Both the position numbers and the translations under genes were made by a program. From Vibrio metoecus (GTDB lineage Bacteria; Pseudomonadota; Gammaproteobacteria; Enterobacterales; Vibrionaceae): a DNA stretch of 64,000 bases. The notes under the pieces are model-generated. The model did no database searches, was not told the origin of the DNA, and was given only the letters and a program-made list of their open reading frames with translations. Below are positions 32,145 through 41,568 of this stretch, one piece after another; positions within the stretch are counted from its first letter, which is position 1; each line of letters opens with the position of its first letter. Location: NCBI RefSeq assembly GCF_009665255.1, contig NZ_CP035687.1, forward strand, positions 186,001 through 250,000, written 5' to 3'.

Positions 32145-35100
32145 TTAATGTGCCGCGAAGCGTTTACGCATCACCACATAATAGAGCACCGGAATGACCA
32201 ACAAGGTCAGTACGGTGGAAACGAAAATCCCGAAGATCAAGCTGATCGCCAAACCATTAAAGATAGGATCATCGAGGATAAACACCGCACCAATCATGGC
32301 CGCCAACGCCGTCAGCATAATCGGTTTGGCCCGTACCGCCGCTGATTGAATGACCGCCTCAGAGAATTCAATGCCATGAGCCACTTGCTGGTTAATAAAG
32401 TCCACCAACAAGATGGAGTTACGCACAATGATCCCCGCCAACGCTATCATTCCAATCATGGAGGTGGCAGTAAATTGCGCCCCCAACAACGCATGGCCGG
32501 GCATGACACCGATGATAGTCAGTGGGATCGGAGCCATGATAATTAGCGGTACAAGGTAAGATTTAAACTGCGCGACGACCAGCAGATAAATCAGCACCAT
32601 CCCCACAGCGTAAGCGATACCCATATCGCGGAAGGTTTCGTAAGTCACCGTCCATTCGCCATCCCATGCTACCGCTACACCGCTTAGGCCGTCCGGTTGA
32701 TGGATGTAATACTGATCCAACCCCATTTGCTCATCAAGAGCGAAGCCAATCTCAAACATGCCGTACAGTGGGCTATCCAAATTGCCGGACATATCGCCGA
32801 CCACCATCACCATTGGCACAAGGTTTTTGTGCACGATGTAATCATCCATACGGGTTTGCCGTACTTCAACCAGATCGGAAAGCGGATAAGCATAACCATT
32901 ACTGCTACCCACTTTCATATTCAGCACCTGCTCTAAACGCACTTTGGCGGTTTCCGCAGCTTGAATCTGGATCGGAATCGGGTACTTGCTGTGCTCACTG
33001 TGCAGATACGTGATGGGTTTACCGCCCACCGCCGTCGCCAGTGCATCGACAATCGAGGCATAAGGCACTTGGAAATGCGCCGCTTTACTGCGATCAATCA
33101 CCACTTGCCATTTTTCATGCATTTCCGGCAGGTACATGTCCACATCGACAATATCTTTCGTTTCACGGAAAATCTCACGCACTTGGCGCGCCGCTTCGTT
33201 ACGAATTTCTTGAGTTGGGCCATACACTTCCGCCAAAATCGGCGACCAAACTGGCGGCCCCGGCGGCACTTCCACCACTTTGACTTTGCCGCCAAAGCGC
33301 AGTGCAATCTCATTCAGTTGTGGGCGCAGTTGACTGGCGATGGTGTGGCTATCTCTGTCGCGCTCTTTGCGCCCCAGTAAGTTTACTTGAATATCGCCTT
33401 GGTTGGCTTGGTTACGCATAAAGTAATGGCGCACTAAACCATTGAAGTTAATTGGCGCGGCCGTTCCAGCATAGATTTGATAATCACGAACCTCAGGAAC
33501 GTTATTCAGCGCCGCGCCCATCTCAAACAGCACTCGTTGCGTTTTTTCCAGCGAGCTGCCTTCGGGCATATCCAGCACAATCTGGAATTCCGACTTGTTA
33601 TCAAACGGCAGCATTTTCAGCACAACGGCTTGGAACACTGGCAACAACACCGATCCCGCAATTAAAGCCAGAATGGTCAGTAGCAAAAACAGTCGGTTAC
33701 GCCCCTGTTTTGGTGCAGTGACAAAAGGCGACATAATTTTGTGGAAAATGCCATTCGCCGCTTTGCCTTCTTCCTGATGATGCCCTGCCTTGAGGAATTT
33801 ACCCGCCAGCCAAGGGGAAAGCACAAAAGCCACCGCAAGGGAGATGAGCATCCCCATTGAAGCATTGATTGGAATTGGGCTCATGTACGGCCCCATCAAA
33901 CCTGACACAAATGCCATTGGCAGCAAGGCCGCAATAACAGTTAGGGTAGCAAGAATGGTTGGCCCACCGACTTCATCTACCGCAGGAGGAATGAGCTCCG
34001 ATAACTTGCGTTTGCCCATCGCCATATGCCGGTGAATGTTCTCGACCACCACAATGGCATCATCGACCAAGATACCGATGGAGAAAATCAACGCGAACAA
34101 CGACACACGGTTGAGGGTAAAACCCCATGCCCAAGACGCAAACAAGGTAATCATCAGGGTAACGATGATTGCCATACCGACCACAATGGATTCACGCCAG
34201 CCCATAGTCAGCAGCACTAAAATCACCACCGCGGTAGTAGCGAAAGCGAGTTTACCGATCAAGGTATTGCTTTTATCAGCAGCGGTTTGTCCGTAATCGC
34301 GAGTAATATCTACATCAATCCCTTGCGGAATCAGCTGGTTTTCAAGACTGACTAAACGGGCTTCCACCGCTTTAGCCACATCGACCGCGTTTTCACCACC
34401 TTTTTTGGCCACCGCAATAGTGACCGCAGGATGAATGCCTTCACGATCCCCCGTCCATACGTTTTGAGTGGGCGTGTTGACACCAAAGGAAACGGTCGCG
34501 ATATCTTCCAAATAAACGGGCGTGCCATTGTGCAGCCCAACCACCAACTGTTTCACCTCTTCCACACGAGTTAAGAACTGACCGACTTGCACCGGAAACT
34601 CTTGGTTATCGTGGGTTAAACGCAGCATCGGTGAGCTTTGATTAGCCGCCGGCAGACTTTGATTGAGCTGATCTAACGTAATGCCAAAGCTGTTCATTTT
34701 GGCGGGGTCAAGACGCACATCAACAATGGTATTTTGTCCGCCAACCGTGTAGATATCACGCGTGCCAGGAATGCGTTTGAGCTCGGTTTCTAAACCGTGC
34801 GCGACTTGCGTCAGTTGCTGTTGATTGAAGCGATCACTCTTATCCGCCAAAGTAATGGTGACAATCGGCACATCTTCAATCCCTTTCGGTTTGATGATGG
34901 GTTCACCCACACCAACGCCTTGTGGCATCCAATCTTTGTTGGAATAGAGTTTGTTGTAGATACGTACTACCGCATCATTACGCGGTACGCCAACTTTGAA
35001 AATGGCAACAATCATTGCGCCATCTGGTTGAGAAAACGAGTAGATCTTATCGATCCCTTCAATTTCGGAAATCACTTGTTCTGCCGGTGAGGTGACCAAA

Positions 35101-35312
35101 CTTTCTACTTCACGAGGAGAAGCGCCGGGAAACGGAATATAGACATCCGCAAACGTCACATCAATCTGCGGTTCTTCTTCTTTCGGAGTCACCATAACTG
35201 CGAATAATCCCATCAGCAAACCGACTAAGGCAAGCAGTGGCGTCATGGCTGAATTTTGAAAGGCCGCAGCGATGCGACCCGAAATACCGAGTCGACTATC
35301 CATGTCATTCAC
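32145..35312 (-). CDS. vexM: RND-family efflux pump inner-membrane transporter (VexM-type)
   Basis: 1055 residues, typical for an AcrB-like HAE-RND pump. It has TM1 near residues 24-42, two large periplasmic loops, and two blocks of five TM segments. TM4 contains the proton-relay pair in SIGILVDDAIVVVENI. The pump couples proton entry to export of drugs, bile salts or other compounds across both membranes. vexL, its membrane-fusion partner, lies upstream and overlaps its start by eight bases. No outer-membrane channel gene is present, so TolC is the likely partner. VexLM is one of six RND systems described in V. cholerae; the assignment here rests on position and family. Confidence 0.9.
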   Translation of the reverse strand: MNDMDSRLGISGRIAAAFQNSAMTPLLALVGLLMGLFAVMVTPKEEEPQIDVTFADVYIPFPGASPREVESLVTSPAEQVISEIEGIDKIYSFSQPDGAMIVAIFKVGVPRNDAVVRIYNKLYSNKDWMPQGVGVGEPIIKPKGIEDVPIVTITLADKSDRFNQQQLTQVAHGLETELKRIPGTRDIYTVGGQNTIVDVRLDPAKMNSFGITLDQLNQSLPAANQSSPMLRLTHDNQEFPVQVGQFLTRVEEVKQLVVGLHNGTPVYLEDIATVSFGVNTPTQNVWTGDREGIHPAVTIAVAKKGGENAVDVAKAVEARLVSLENQLIPQGIDVDITRDYGQTAADKSNTLIGKLAFATTAVVILVLLTMGWRESIVVGMAIIVTLMITLFASWAWGFTLNRVSLFALIFSIGILVDDAIVVVENIHRHMAMGKRKLSELIPPAVDEVGGPTILATLTVIAALLPMAFVSGLMGPYMSPIPINASMGMLISLAVAFVLSPWLAGKFLKAGHHQEEGKAANGIFHKIMSPFVTAPKQGRNRLFLLLTILALIAGSVLLPVFQAVVLKMLPFDNKSEFQIVLDMPEGSSLEKTQRVLFEMGAALNNVPEVRDYQIYAGTAAPINFNGLVRHYFMRNQANQGDIQVNLLGRKERDRDSHTIASQLRPQLNEIALRFGGKVKVVEVPPGPPVWSPILAEVYGPTQEIRNEAARQVREIFRETKDIVDVDMYLPEMHEKWQVVIDRSKAAHFQVPYASIVDALATAVGGKPITYLHSEHSKYPIPIQIQAAETAKVRLEQVLNMKVGSSNGYAYPLSDLVEVRQTRMDDYIVHKNLVPMVMVVGDMSGNLDSPLYGMFEIGFALDEQMGLDQYYIHQPDGLSGVAVAWDGEWTVTYETFRDMGIAYAVGMVLIYLLVVAQFKSYLVPLIIMAPIPLTIIGVMPGHALLGAQFTATSMIGMIALAGIIVRNSILLVDFINQQVAHGIEFSEAVIQSAAVRAKPIMLTALAAMIGAVFILDDPIFNGLAISLIFGIFVSTVLTLLVIPVLYYVVMRKRFAAH

Positions 35313-36309
35313 CTTTTGCTGTTACTGCTCGTGTAGCAACCACATCACCTTGTTCAAGGCCAGAAAGCACTTCAACATAGTCACCATAAACTTGCCCCAA
35401 ACGTACCGGGTTTAGTGCACGTTGGCCGTTATTCACTCGGTACACTGCACTCAATTCGGCGCGGCGCAAAACGGCGCTGTTCGGAACCACTAAGACTTCT
35501 CGTTGGCCATAGTTGAATTCGGTTTTCACCCACATGCCGGGGACAAGCGCAGCGGTTTTTTCCGGTAGCTCAAGGCGAGTTTTGAACGTATGTGACTGCG
35601 GATCGGCATAGCTAAACAAACTAAATTCTGTTGGCTTAAGTTGCTCACCTTGCGCGGTACGCACGGTAAATTGATCCACTTGAGCAACAAAAGGTTGATA
35701 ACGTTGCGGAATTTCCGTTTCCACTCGCAGTTCATCGAGCGAAAAACCGCGGAGCAGTGGCGTACCCGGTGCAACAGTTTCACCCAGCTCCACCATGCGC
35801 TGGGTAACAATGCCATCATAAGGAGCGGTGATATTAGTGTAACCCAAGGACTCTTTGGCTTGTTCCACCGCGGCTTGTGCCGATTTCACCGCCGCGTCTG
35901 CACTGCGAGCGCGAGCTTCGGCGCTGTCCATTTGATCTTTGGAAATCGCCCCTTTGGGGAAAAGTTGACGATAGCGATTTAATTGCGCTTGCGCTTCACG
36001 GTTTTGCGCGGTCGCACTCGCCAGTTGGGCTTTAGCTGCATCAAGCGAAGCCGATTGCTGAACCGCACTGATTTCTAGCAGCACTTGGCCTTTCTTGACG
36101 TAGTCATTGACATCAACATATAAGCCAACCACTCGTCCCGAGGTTTGTGCCGCCAAAGAACCTTGGTTGACAGGTTGTACAACGCCATCTAATTCGACCA
36201 CCTGCGAGATCGACTCTGTTTTCACCGTAAACAGTTCGTTACTGTCTTGATTTTGAGCATAGGCCGAACTGGCAAGCACCAGTGCGATACTCCAACTTAA
36301 CGCTTTCAT
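35305..36309 (-). CDS. vexL: RND efflux periplasmic adaptor (membrane fusion protein, VexL-type)
   Basis: 334 residues. A signal peptide spans 1-18 (KALSWSIALVLASSAYA). The lipoyl halves are VVGLYVDVNDYVKKGQVLLEI and ITAPYDGIVTQRMVELGETV, flanking an alpha-helical hairpin rich in Ala and Gln (SLDAAKAQLASATAQNREA). A beta-barrel and membrane-proximal domain follow. The adaptor links the RND pump to the outer-membrane channel. There is no lipobox Cys, so it is probably not lipidated. Its stop overlaps the vexM start. Confidence 0.92.
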   Translation of the reverse strand: MKALSWSIALVLASSAYAQNQDSNELFTVKTESISQVVELDGVVQPVNQGSLAAQTSGRVVGLYVDVNDYVKKGQVLLEISAVQQSASLDAAKAQLASATAQNREAQAQLNRYRQLFPKGAISKDQMDSAEARARSADAAVKSAQAAVEQAKESLGYTNITAPYDGIVTQRMVELGETVAPGTPLLRGFSLDELRVETEIPQRYQPFVAQVDQFTVRTAQGEQLKPTEFSLFSYADPQSHTFKTRLELPEKTAALVPGMWVKTEFNYGQREVLVVPNSAVLRRAELSAVYRVNNGQRALNPVRLGQVYGDYVEVLSGLEQGDVVATRAVTAKGE

Positions 36310-36417
36310 CCTCTTCCCTCGCAGATTCTACTTTCCCGCTTGTTGCCACACGGATCGCGGATGCTTCAAGCGGGTCAGAGTGTGATTTCCTAGATACTGC
36401 CTAATAGACTAGTTGCA

Positions 36418-36876
36418 TTAGGCGGTTTGCGTCTGAATTTCTTTACGATTTTTAATACAGATCAATAAATTAGTAAGACCTAAGCCAAGCATCATCGCAG
36501 GAAAAAAGACCCATGATCCTAAATTCCCTAATGCTAAGCTGGAAACTATCGGCCCCGGACAGATGCCAACTAATCCCCACCCTAAACCGAAGATCACGGA
36601 ACCTGAGATCAAACGACGATCAACTTTGGTGTTATTCGCCAAACAAAATACTTTGGCATTAACAGGTTTGGCTTTCGGTTTGATCAACAAGAAATAAGCA
36701 GGCATGAATACCGCTAACGCGCCACCCATCACAAACATCAATCTGGGATCCCAAACTCCTGTCACATCCAGAAAACCGATCACTTTGGCCGGATCAGCCA
36801 TGCCAGATACCACCATGCCTACGCCAAATAACAGACCAGCGACGAGCGAAGTCACACGAAATAATACGTTATGCAT
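36418..36876 (-). CDS. YeeE/YedE-family sulfur transporter subunit (PmpB-like half)
   Basis: 152 residues, about four TM helices, with the GLVGICPGP motif carrying the conserved Cys. The YeeE/YedE (TsuA) family takes up thiosulfate or sulfur-containing ions; in Vibrio and Serratia it is often split into two half-size proteins, as here with the gene at 36887. The stop codon overlaps a hairpin arm at 36415-36424. It is the third gene of the ArsR-type regulator operon. Confidence 0.87.
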   Translation of the reverse strand: MHNVLFRVTSLVAGLLFGVGMVVSGMADPAKVIGFLDVTGVWDPRLMFVMGGALAVFMPAYFLLIKPKAKPVNAKVFCLANNTKVDRRLISGSVIFGLGWGLVGICPGPIVSSLALGNLGSWVFFPAMMLGLGLTNLLICIKNRKEIQTQTA

Positions 36877-36886
36877 ACTAACCCAC

Positions 36887-37306
36887 TTACATCAGATGAA
36901 GACGAACGAAAACCGTGACAGCAGCAACGACCATAAATACACAAGTCGCAACGATGGATCGCTTAGACAAGCGACCAATACCGCAGATACCGTGTCCACT
37001 GGTGCAGCCATTCGCCAGTCGTGTACCCACGCCAACCAATAAACCTGCAGCTGCAAGCACAACACCACTCACACCAAAATCGGTTGGGACATGATGACCA
37101 AGAAGCCTAGCACCTATCACACCACCGCAAACCATGCCAACCACAAACAGCAGTCGCCATGCAAAGTCGCGCGATTTAGGCGTCAGTAAACCCGTCAAAA
37201 TGCCACTGATCCCAGCAATTTTTCCGTTCATCAGCAACATCAATGTCGCTGAAATCCCTAAAAGCATCCCTCCAATTAACGAGTCCCAAGGAATAGAAAA
37301 CGTCAT
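36887..37306 (-). CDS. YeeE/YedE-family sulfur transporter subunit (PmpA-like half)
   Basis: 139 residues, about four TM helices, with the family motif NGCTSGHGICGIGRLS, in which the conserved cysteines bind the sulfur substrate. It lies 16 bases after the ArsR-type regulator and 10 bases before the other half-protein. A persulfide or thiosulfate-linked uptake role is inferred from the family and from the CoA-disulfide reductase in the divergent unit. Confidence 0.88.
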   Translation of the reverse strand: MTFSIPWDSLIGGMLLGISATLMLLMNGKIAGISGILTGLLTPKSRDFAWRLLFVVGMVCGGVIGARLLGHHVPTDFGVSGVVLAAAGLLVGVGTRLANGCTSGHGICGIGRLSKRSIVATCVFMVVAAVTVFVRLHLM

Positions 37307-37322
37307 ACTTTCCTCTACTTAA

Positions 37323-37640
37323 TTATCGACAAAACACATTCTGTAAACTTTGAATCAACGCGGTGATTCGGCTGTCAGCTAGGCTATAGAAAACTTGTTG
37401 TGATTCTTTACGCGCCTGAATAATGCCGTGCTTACGCAGCACGGTAAGATGCTGAGAGAACGCAGACTGACTCAATGTTGAACCTTGTTGTAGCTGCCCA
37501 ACACCCATCTCACGATTGGTCAGTTGGCACAACACCATTAACCGTTCCGGATGAGCCATCACGCGCAGTAATTCAGCAACTTCCACGGCATTACTCTTCA
37601 TTTGTTCGATTTCAATGTGGTCACTGGCTTGCTTAGTCAT
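37323..37640 (-). CDS. ArsR-family persulfide-sensing repressor (BigR/SqrR-like)
   Basis: 105 residues, winged helix with QSAFSQHLTVLRKHGII as recognition region. Two cysteines stand at residues 38 (MVLCQL) and 104 (NVFCR, next to the C-terminus). Their spacing of 66 equals that of the sensing pair in BigR and SqrR, which form a tetrasulfide with reactive sulfur and then release DNA. It is the first gene of an operon with two sulfur transporters and faces a DUF2892/rhodanese oxidoreductase unit. The palindrome at 37734-37749 is its likely operator. No metal-binding ELCV(C/G)D motif is seen. Confidence 0.88.
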   Translation of the reverse strand: MTKQASDHIEIEQMKSNAVEVAELLRVMAHPERLMVLCQLTNREMGVGQLQQGSTLSQSAFSQHLTVLRKHGIIQARKESQQVFYSLADSRITALIQSLQNVFCR

Positions 37641-37733
37641 GGCTTATCCTCTAACTAAAATTTAACGAGATCATACAAATATATTTATATTAGTCAATTC
37701 TTATTTAGCTGAAAGCATTTTAGATAAAATTAC

Positions 37734-37764
37734 ATTAGACACGTCTAATTTAGAGGCGTATAGT
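37734..37764 (+). promoter_or_regulatory. Promoter and operator of the persulfide-detoxification unit
   Basis: TAGACA (37736-37741) and TATAGT (37759-37764), 17 bp apart, form a promoter for the plus-strand genes. The palindrome ATTAGAC-AC-GTCTAAT (37734-37749) covers the -35 box. A second AT-rich palindrome, AAATATATTT, lies near 37677-37688. Both suit an ArsR-type repressor; binding is inferred. Confidence 0.6.
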
Positions 37765-37794
37765 TTTGAACAAACAACAATGGAGGTTACCAAC

Positions 37795-37980
37795 ATGACG
37801 ATTGAAAACGGTGTAAGAGTATTAGCTGGCAGCATGATTCTGCTTTCAGTCATTCTCACTTGGTTTGTTCACCCTAATTTTCTGTGGCTAACAGTATTTG
37901 TGGGCGTAAACCTGATCCAAAGCGCATTCACAGGATTTTGTCCTGCCGTCTTCTTTCTGAAGAAACTAGGATTACGTTAA
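37795..37980 (+). CDS. DUF2892 small membrane protein (YgaP-tail-like)
   Basis: 61 residues from the ATG at 37795, which has GGAGG seven bases upstream; an in-frame ATG at 37780 lies before the site. Two TM segments (VLAGSMILLSVILTWFV and LWLTVFVGVNLIQSAFTGF) and the closing GFCPAVFFLKKLGLR match DUF2892, the same module that follows the rhodanese domain in YgaP. The Cys in GFCP is conserved in the family. It precedes the CoA-disulfide reductase-rhodanese gene by 69 bases and probably works with it in persulfide handling. Confidence 0.87.
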   Translation: MTIENGVRVLAGSMILLSVILTWFVHPNFLWLTVFVGVNLIQSAFTGFCPAVFFLKKLGLR

Positions 37981-38049
37981 CGACAGCCCAATACACTCTG
38001 TCTCATCGGACTTGTGTGTTGGAATCTAGCAACTGATTTGGAGTAACTC

Positions 38050-39753
38050 ATGACAAAAATAGTGATTATTGGTGGCGTTGCAGGTGGTGCATCCGCAGCG
38101 GCTCGTGCTCGTCGACTCAGCGAAGACGCTGAAATCATCATGTTTGAACGCGGCCCTTACGTTTCTTTTGCCAACTGTGGCCTGCCATATCACATCGGTG
38201 GTGACATCAAAGAACGCAGCAATTTGTTGCTGCAAACGCCAGAGAGTTTTTTAGCGCGTTTTAACGTGGATGTGCGCACCATGAATGAAGTGCTGCGCGT
38301 GAATCGTGCGGCAAAGACCATTACGGTACGCAATCTGCTCGACCAATCTGAGTATGATGAAAGCTATGATTTTCTGCTGCTTTCTCCTGGTGCTGGCCCA
38401 ATCGTGCCACCTATCCCCGGGATTCAAAACCCACTGACTCATTCGCTGCGTAACATTCCCGATATGGATAAGATCATCCAAACGCTGCAAATGAATAAGC
38501 CAGAACATGCCACCGTGGTTGGCGGTGGTTTTATCGGTTTGGAAATGATGGAAGCCTTTCACCAACTCGGCATCAAAACCACGCTGATTGAAATGGCCGA
38601 ACAAGTGATGACACCGGTCGATCGCGAAATGGCGGGCTTTGCTCACGCTGAAATTCGCGCTAAAGGCATCGATTTACGTTTAGGCGTAGCTCTTAAATCG
38701 GTCGAATATAGACCCGCAGCCACCTTACCGAGCACAGAATCGGGTGAATCCCTTGAACATAAACACGTGGAAGGCGAATTGGATTTGGTGCTCAGTAATG
38801 GTGACACCCTAACTACCGACATTTTGATCATGGCGATTGGTGTCCGCCCAGAAACCAAACTGGCCGCGGAAGCCGGTTTGCAGCTCGGTGAACTCGGTGG
38901 TATTTGGGTCAACGAGCAGATGCAAACCAGCGATCCAGCGATTTACGCGGTCGGTGATGCGGTTGAAGAGAAAGATTTTGTGACAGGTAAGCAAACGCTG
39001 GTTCCACTGGCGGGGCCTGCTAACCGTCAAGGTCGTATGGCCGCAGATAACATGCTTGGCCGCAACGAAAGCTACCAAGGCACACAAGGTACCGCGATTT
39101 GTAAGATCTTCGATTTAGCGGTGGCTTCGACCGGTAAAAACGAGAAACAGCTGAAACGTGAAGGCATTGCTTACGAAAAAGTGTATGTACACACCGCAAG
39201 CCATGCGAGCTACTATCCGGGGGCGGAAGTCGTGTCGTTCAAGATGTTGTTTGATCCACAAACAGGCAAAATCTTCGGCGCACAAGCCGTGGGTAAAGAT
39301 GGCATCGATAAACGTATCGACGTGATGGCGGTTGCACAACGTGCAGGCATGACGGTTGAGCAGTTGCAGCACCTTGAACTGACCTACGCTCCACCGTTTG
39401 GTAGCGCGAAAGATGTGATTAACCAAGCCGCCTTTGTCGCGACTAACCTAATGAAAGGCGATGCTAAAGCGATTCATTTTGATGAGATTGATAGCCTCAC
39501 CGATGATCAAGTGTTGCTCGATGTGCGTAACCCGATGGAGTTACAAAACGTGGGTTACTTGCCCGGTGCAATCAACATTCCTGTTGACCAGTTGCGCCAA
39601 CGCATGAATGAGCTGCCGAAAGACAAAGAGATTGTGATTTATTGCCAAGTAGGGTTACGCGGTAACGTAGCGTACCGTCAACTGGCCAATAACGGCTTTA
39701 AAGCACGCAATTTGATTGGTGGTTATCGTACTTATAAGTTCGCCAAAGCTTAA
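38050..39753 (+). CDS. FAD-dependent CoA-disulfide/persulfide reductase with C-terminal rhodanese domain
   Basis: 567 residues. The FAD motif is IIGGVAGGASAAARARR (6-22), the active cysteine of CoA-disulfide reductases is Cys43 in FANCGLPYHIGG, the NAD motif is VVGGGFIGLEMMEAF, and the dimerisation domain follows. The rhodanese domain occupies about 465-567 with Cys532 in IYCQVGLRG. Such fusions (CoADR-RHD, also called Npsr) reduce CoA-persulfide and polysulfide with NAD(P)H. GGAGT precedes the start. The gene ends before a strong terminator. Confidence 0.92.
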   Translation: MTKIVIIGGVAGGASAAARARRLSEDAEIIMFERGPYVSFANCGLPYHIGGDIKERSNLLLQTPESFLARFNVDVRTMNEVLRVNRAAKTITVRNLLDQSEYDESYDFLLLSPGAGPIVPPIPGIQNPLTHSLRNIPDMDKIIQTLQMNKPEHATVVGGGFIGLEMMEAFHQLGIKTTLIEMAEQVMTPVDREMAGFAHAEIRAKGIDLRLGVALKSVEYRPAATLPSTESGESLEHKHVEGELDLVLSNGDTLTTDILIMAIGVRPETKLAAEAGLQLGELGGIWVNEQMQTSDPAIYAVGDAVEEKDFVTGKQTLVPLAGPANRQGRMAADNMLGRNESYQGTQGTAICKIFDLAVASTGKNEKQLKREGIAYEKVYVHTASHASYYPGAEVVSFKMLFDPQTGKIFGAQAVGKDGIDKRIDVMAVAQRAGMTVEQLQHLELTYAPPFGSAKDVINQAAFVATNLMKGDAKAIHFDEIDSLTDDQVLLDVRNPMELQNVGYLPGAINIPVDQLRQRMNELPKDKEIVIYCQVGLRGNVAYRQLANNGFKARNLIGGYRTYKFAKA

Positions 39754-39784
39754 ATCACCCTTTAAGATTCGGACAAAATATCCC

Positions 39785-39818
39785 TCAGCCAGTACCTCAA
39801 TACTGGCTGATTTTTTTT
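39785..39818 (+). terminator. Terminator after the CoA-disulfide reductase gene
   Basis: TCAGCCAGTA and TACTGGCTGA form a 10-bp stem around CCTCAA, followed by eight T residues. Confidence 0.92.
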
Positions 39819-39822
39819 ATCC

Positions 39823-41568
39823 TCACCTCAGATCAACAAGATACTTCTGCGCCGCTTCTTTCCCCATGTATTTACCAAGCGTTTTTAGTGGTACTTGCTT
39901 TAAATTCACCACAATTAAACCATCCAACGCATCGTTGAACGCAGGGTCAACATTAAAGCAGACTAACTTACCATTCATGCCAAGGTATTGGCGCAATAGC
40001 ACAGGCAACCCATTACCCTGCTCCATTCGTGCAATCACTTTTGAGAGCAAAGAGACACTGGCAAGTGCCGATAATAAGCTTTTTTGCCAGAACACTTCCG
40101 CCCCTGCCCGTAGTGGTGTCGACGGGTTAACCAATGCGGCTTTATTTTGATCATAGTGATGGATCGATAACGTCGCCGCCATCAATTGTCGAGCCGCAGG
40201 GCTGTAATCATTGCTGATACTGACTGGTCCGAACAAATGGGTATAACGCGGGTTCAGTTCTACGAAACGCGCAATACCTTTCCAGAGTAAAAGCAACGAG
40301 TTGAGATTGCGTTGATACTGTTCTGCCACCACTGAGCGTCCAAGCTCAATCGCATTATCTAAGGTCGCCAAAAATGCTTGGTCATACTGAAACAAACTAC
40401 GCGAATAGAGGCCTTGTAACCCTTTTTCCGCCAAAATTCTATCCACAAGCCCCATGCGGTATGCACCCACTAGCTCGCTTTTATCTCGGTTCCAAACGAA
40501 CAGTTGCCAATAATGTTGATCGTACGTATCGACATCACAGGCATTCCCACTGCCTTCACCCACCGCGCGGAAACTGATTTCACGCACACGACCAATCTCT
40601 TGCATCATGCGGGGAATGTGCGTTGAAGGTACGCAGTACACCGTGAATTCGCCCTGTTCTAGCAACGTCGCTTGCTGCTCTAATTGGGCTAGTTCTGCGA
40701 TGAGATCAGCTTTGGACACAGGTTCAATAACCGGAGTAGCAAAAGTGACTTTTGCCAGTTCGGGTTGGCCATGCGGGCTCATCAAATAGGTGTTGAGCCG
40801 CAAGTAATTCACTACATCTTCATCTTGCGTGAACTCTTTCAGTTCTGAATAGGGAATCGGCTGACCAATACAGAGTGAAATGGTGCTCGCGCTTTTATTC
40901 AACAGCTCTCTACCTAGCATGGCGGTACGCAATAGAGGATGAATCTTTCCTGCGCGATAAAACCAAGGGCTATTACGACCATTGATGTAAATCGGCACAC
41001 ACGTCGCTTGGCTGCGCTGAATGAATTTCGCAACGGATTGACTCCAACGAATATCACTCAACTGCCCTGTTTCTTTCTGTGGTGTCGAAACTTCCCCAGC
41101 GGGAAATACGATCAATACGCCACCTTCAGTCAAATGACGGTGGGCTTCACGAATGCCTCGCGCATTGGTTTTACTCGCTTGCGCGCCATTAAACACATCC
41201 ACGCCAATGAAGAGTGGATCGATTTCTGGCAGACGTTTGAGTAACTGGTTGGCAAGCACTTTCACATCTTTGCGTACCTGCCCAACCAGATCCGCAAGGA
41301 TCACGCCTTCAATCGCCCCTAGTGGATGGTTAGCCACAATCACTACCGGTCCCTGCTTAGGTATTTGCTCGATGCTGCCTCTATCGACTTGATACTGCAC
41401 GTTCAAAGCATCTAAGGTATAGCGCATGAACTCAAAGCCATCATGTGTTGTAGGGCGTTGTTGATAGTAACGTTCTAGCTTGCTTAAGCCTGTGGCTAAC
41501 TCGACCCCTTTTTCTATCACTCCAAACGGGGTGTAGCGCGGCAAGCGAAATGGATGTGTTTGTACCAT
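39823..41568 (-). CDS. Bifunctional acyltransferase, OlsF-like (PlsC-type N-terminal, GNAT/hemolysin-like C-terminal)
   Basis: 581 residues from ATG 41568. The N-terminal half is a PlsC-like acyltransferase (VVIVANHPLGAIEG, with the His of the active site and a Glu where HX4D enzymes have Asp, then FPAGEVS). The C-terminal half (from about 330) resembles the OlsB-like acetyltransferase domain (VREISFRAVGEG, GAYRMG). This two-domain layout is that of OlsF, which makes ornithine lipids in Serratia and V. cholerae. Such genes are often called putative hemolysins, for which nothing here argues. The start overlaps the DoxX gene stop by one base. It ends the membrane operon. Confidence 0.85.
   Translation of the reverse strand: MVQTHPFRLPRYTPFGVIEKGVELATGLSKLERYYQQRPTTHDGFEFMRYTLDALNVQYQVDRGSIEQIPKQGPVVIVANHPLGAIEGVILADLVGQVRKDVKVLANQLLKRLPEIDPLFIGVDVFNGAQASKTNARGIREAHRHLTEGGVLIVFPAGEVSTPQKETGQLSDIRWSQSVAKFIQRSQATCVPIYINGRNSPWFYRAGKIHPLLRTAMLGRELLNKSASTISLCIGQPIPYSELKEFTQDEDVVNYLRLNTYLMSPHGQPELAKVTFATPVIEPVSKADLIAELAQLEQQATLLEQGEFTVYCVPSTHIPRMMQEIGRVREISFRAVGEGSGNACDVDTYDQHYWQLFVWNRDKSELVGAYRMGLVDRILAEKGLQGLYSRSLFQYDQAFLATLDNAIELGRSVVAEQYQRNLNSLLLLWKGIARFVELNPRYTHLFGPVSISNDYSPAARQLMAATLSIHHYDQNKAALVNPSTPLRAGAEVFWQKSLLSALASVSLLSKVIARMEQGNGLPVLLRQYLGMNGKLVCFNVDPAFNDALDGLIVVNLKQVPLKTLGKYMGKEAAQKYLVDLR

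Noticed and set aside
32961..33380. A 139-codon plus-strand frame inside vexM
   Set aside because: Antisense shadow of the RND pump gene with His- and Arg-rich low-complexity product.
39823..41568. Hemolysin function for the acyltransferase-like gene
   Set aside because: The name comes from a weak old annotation of the family; the visible domains are PlsC-like and GNAT-like acyltransferases.
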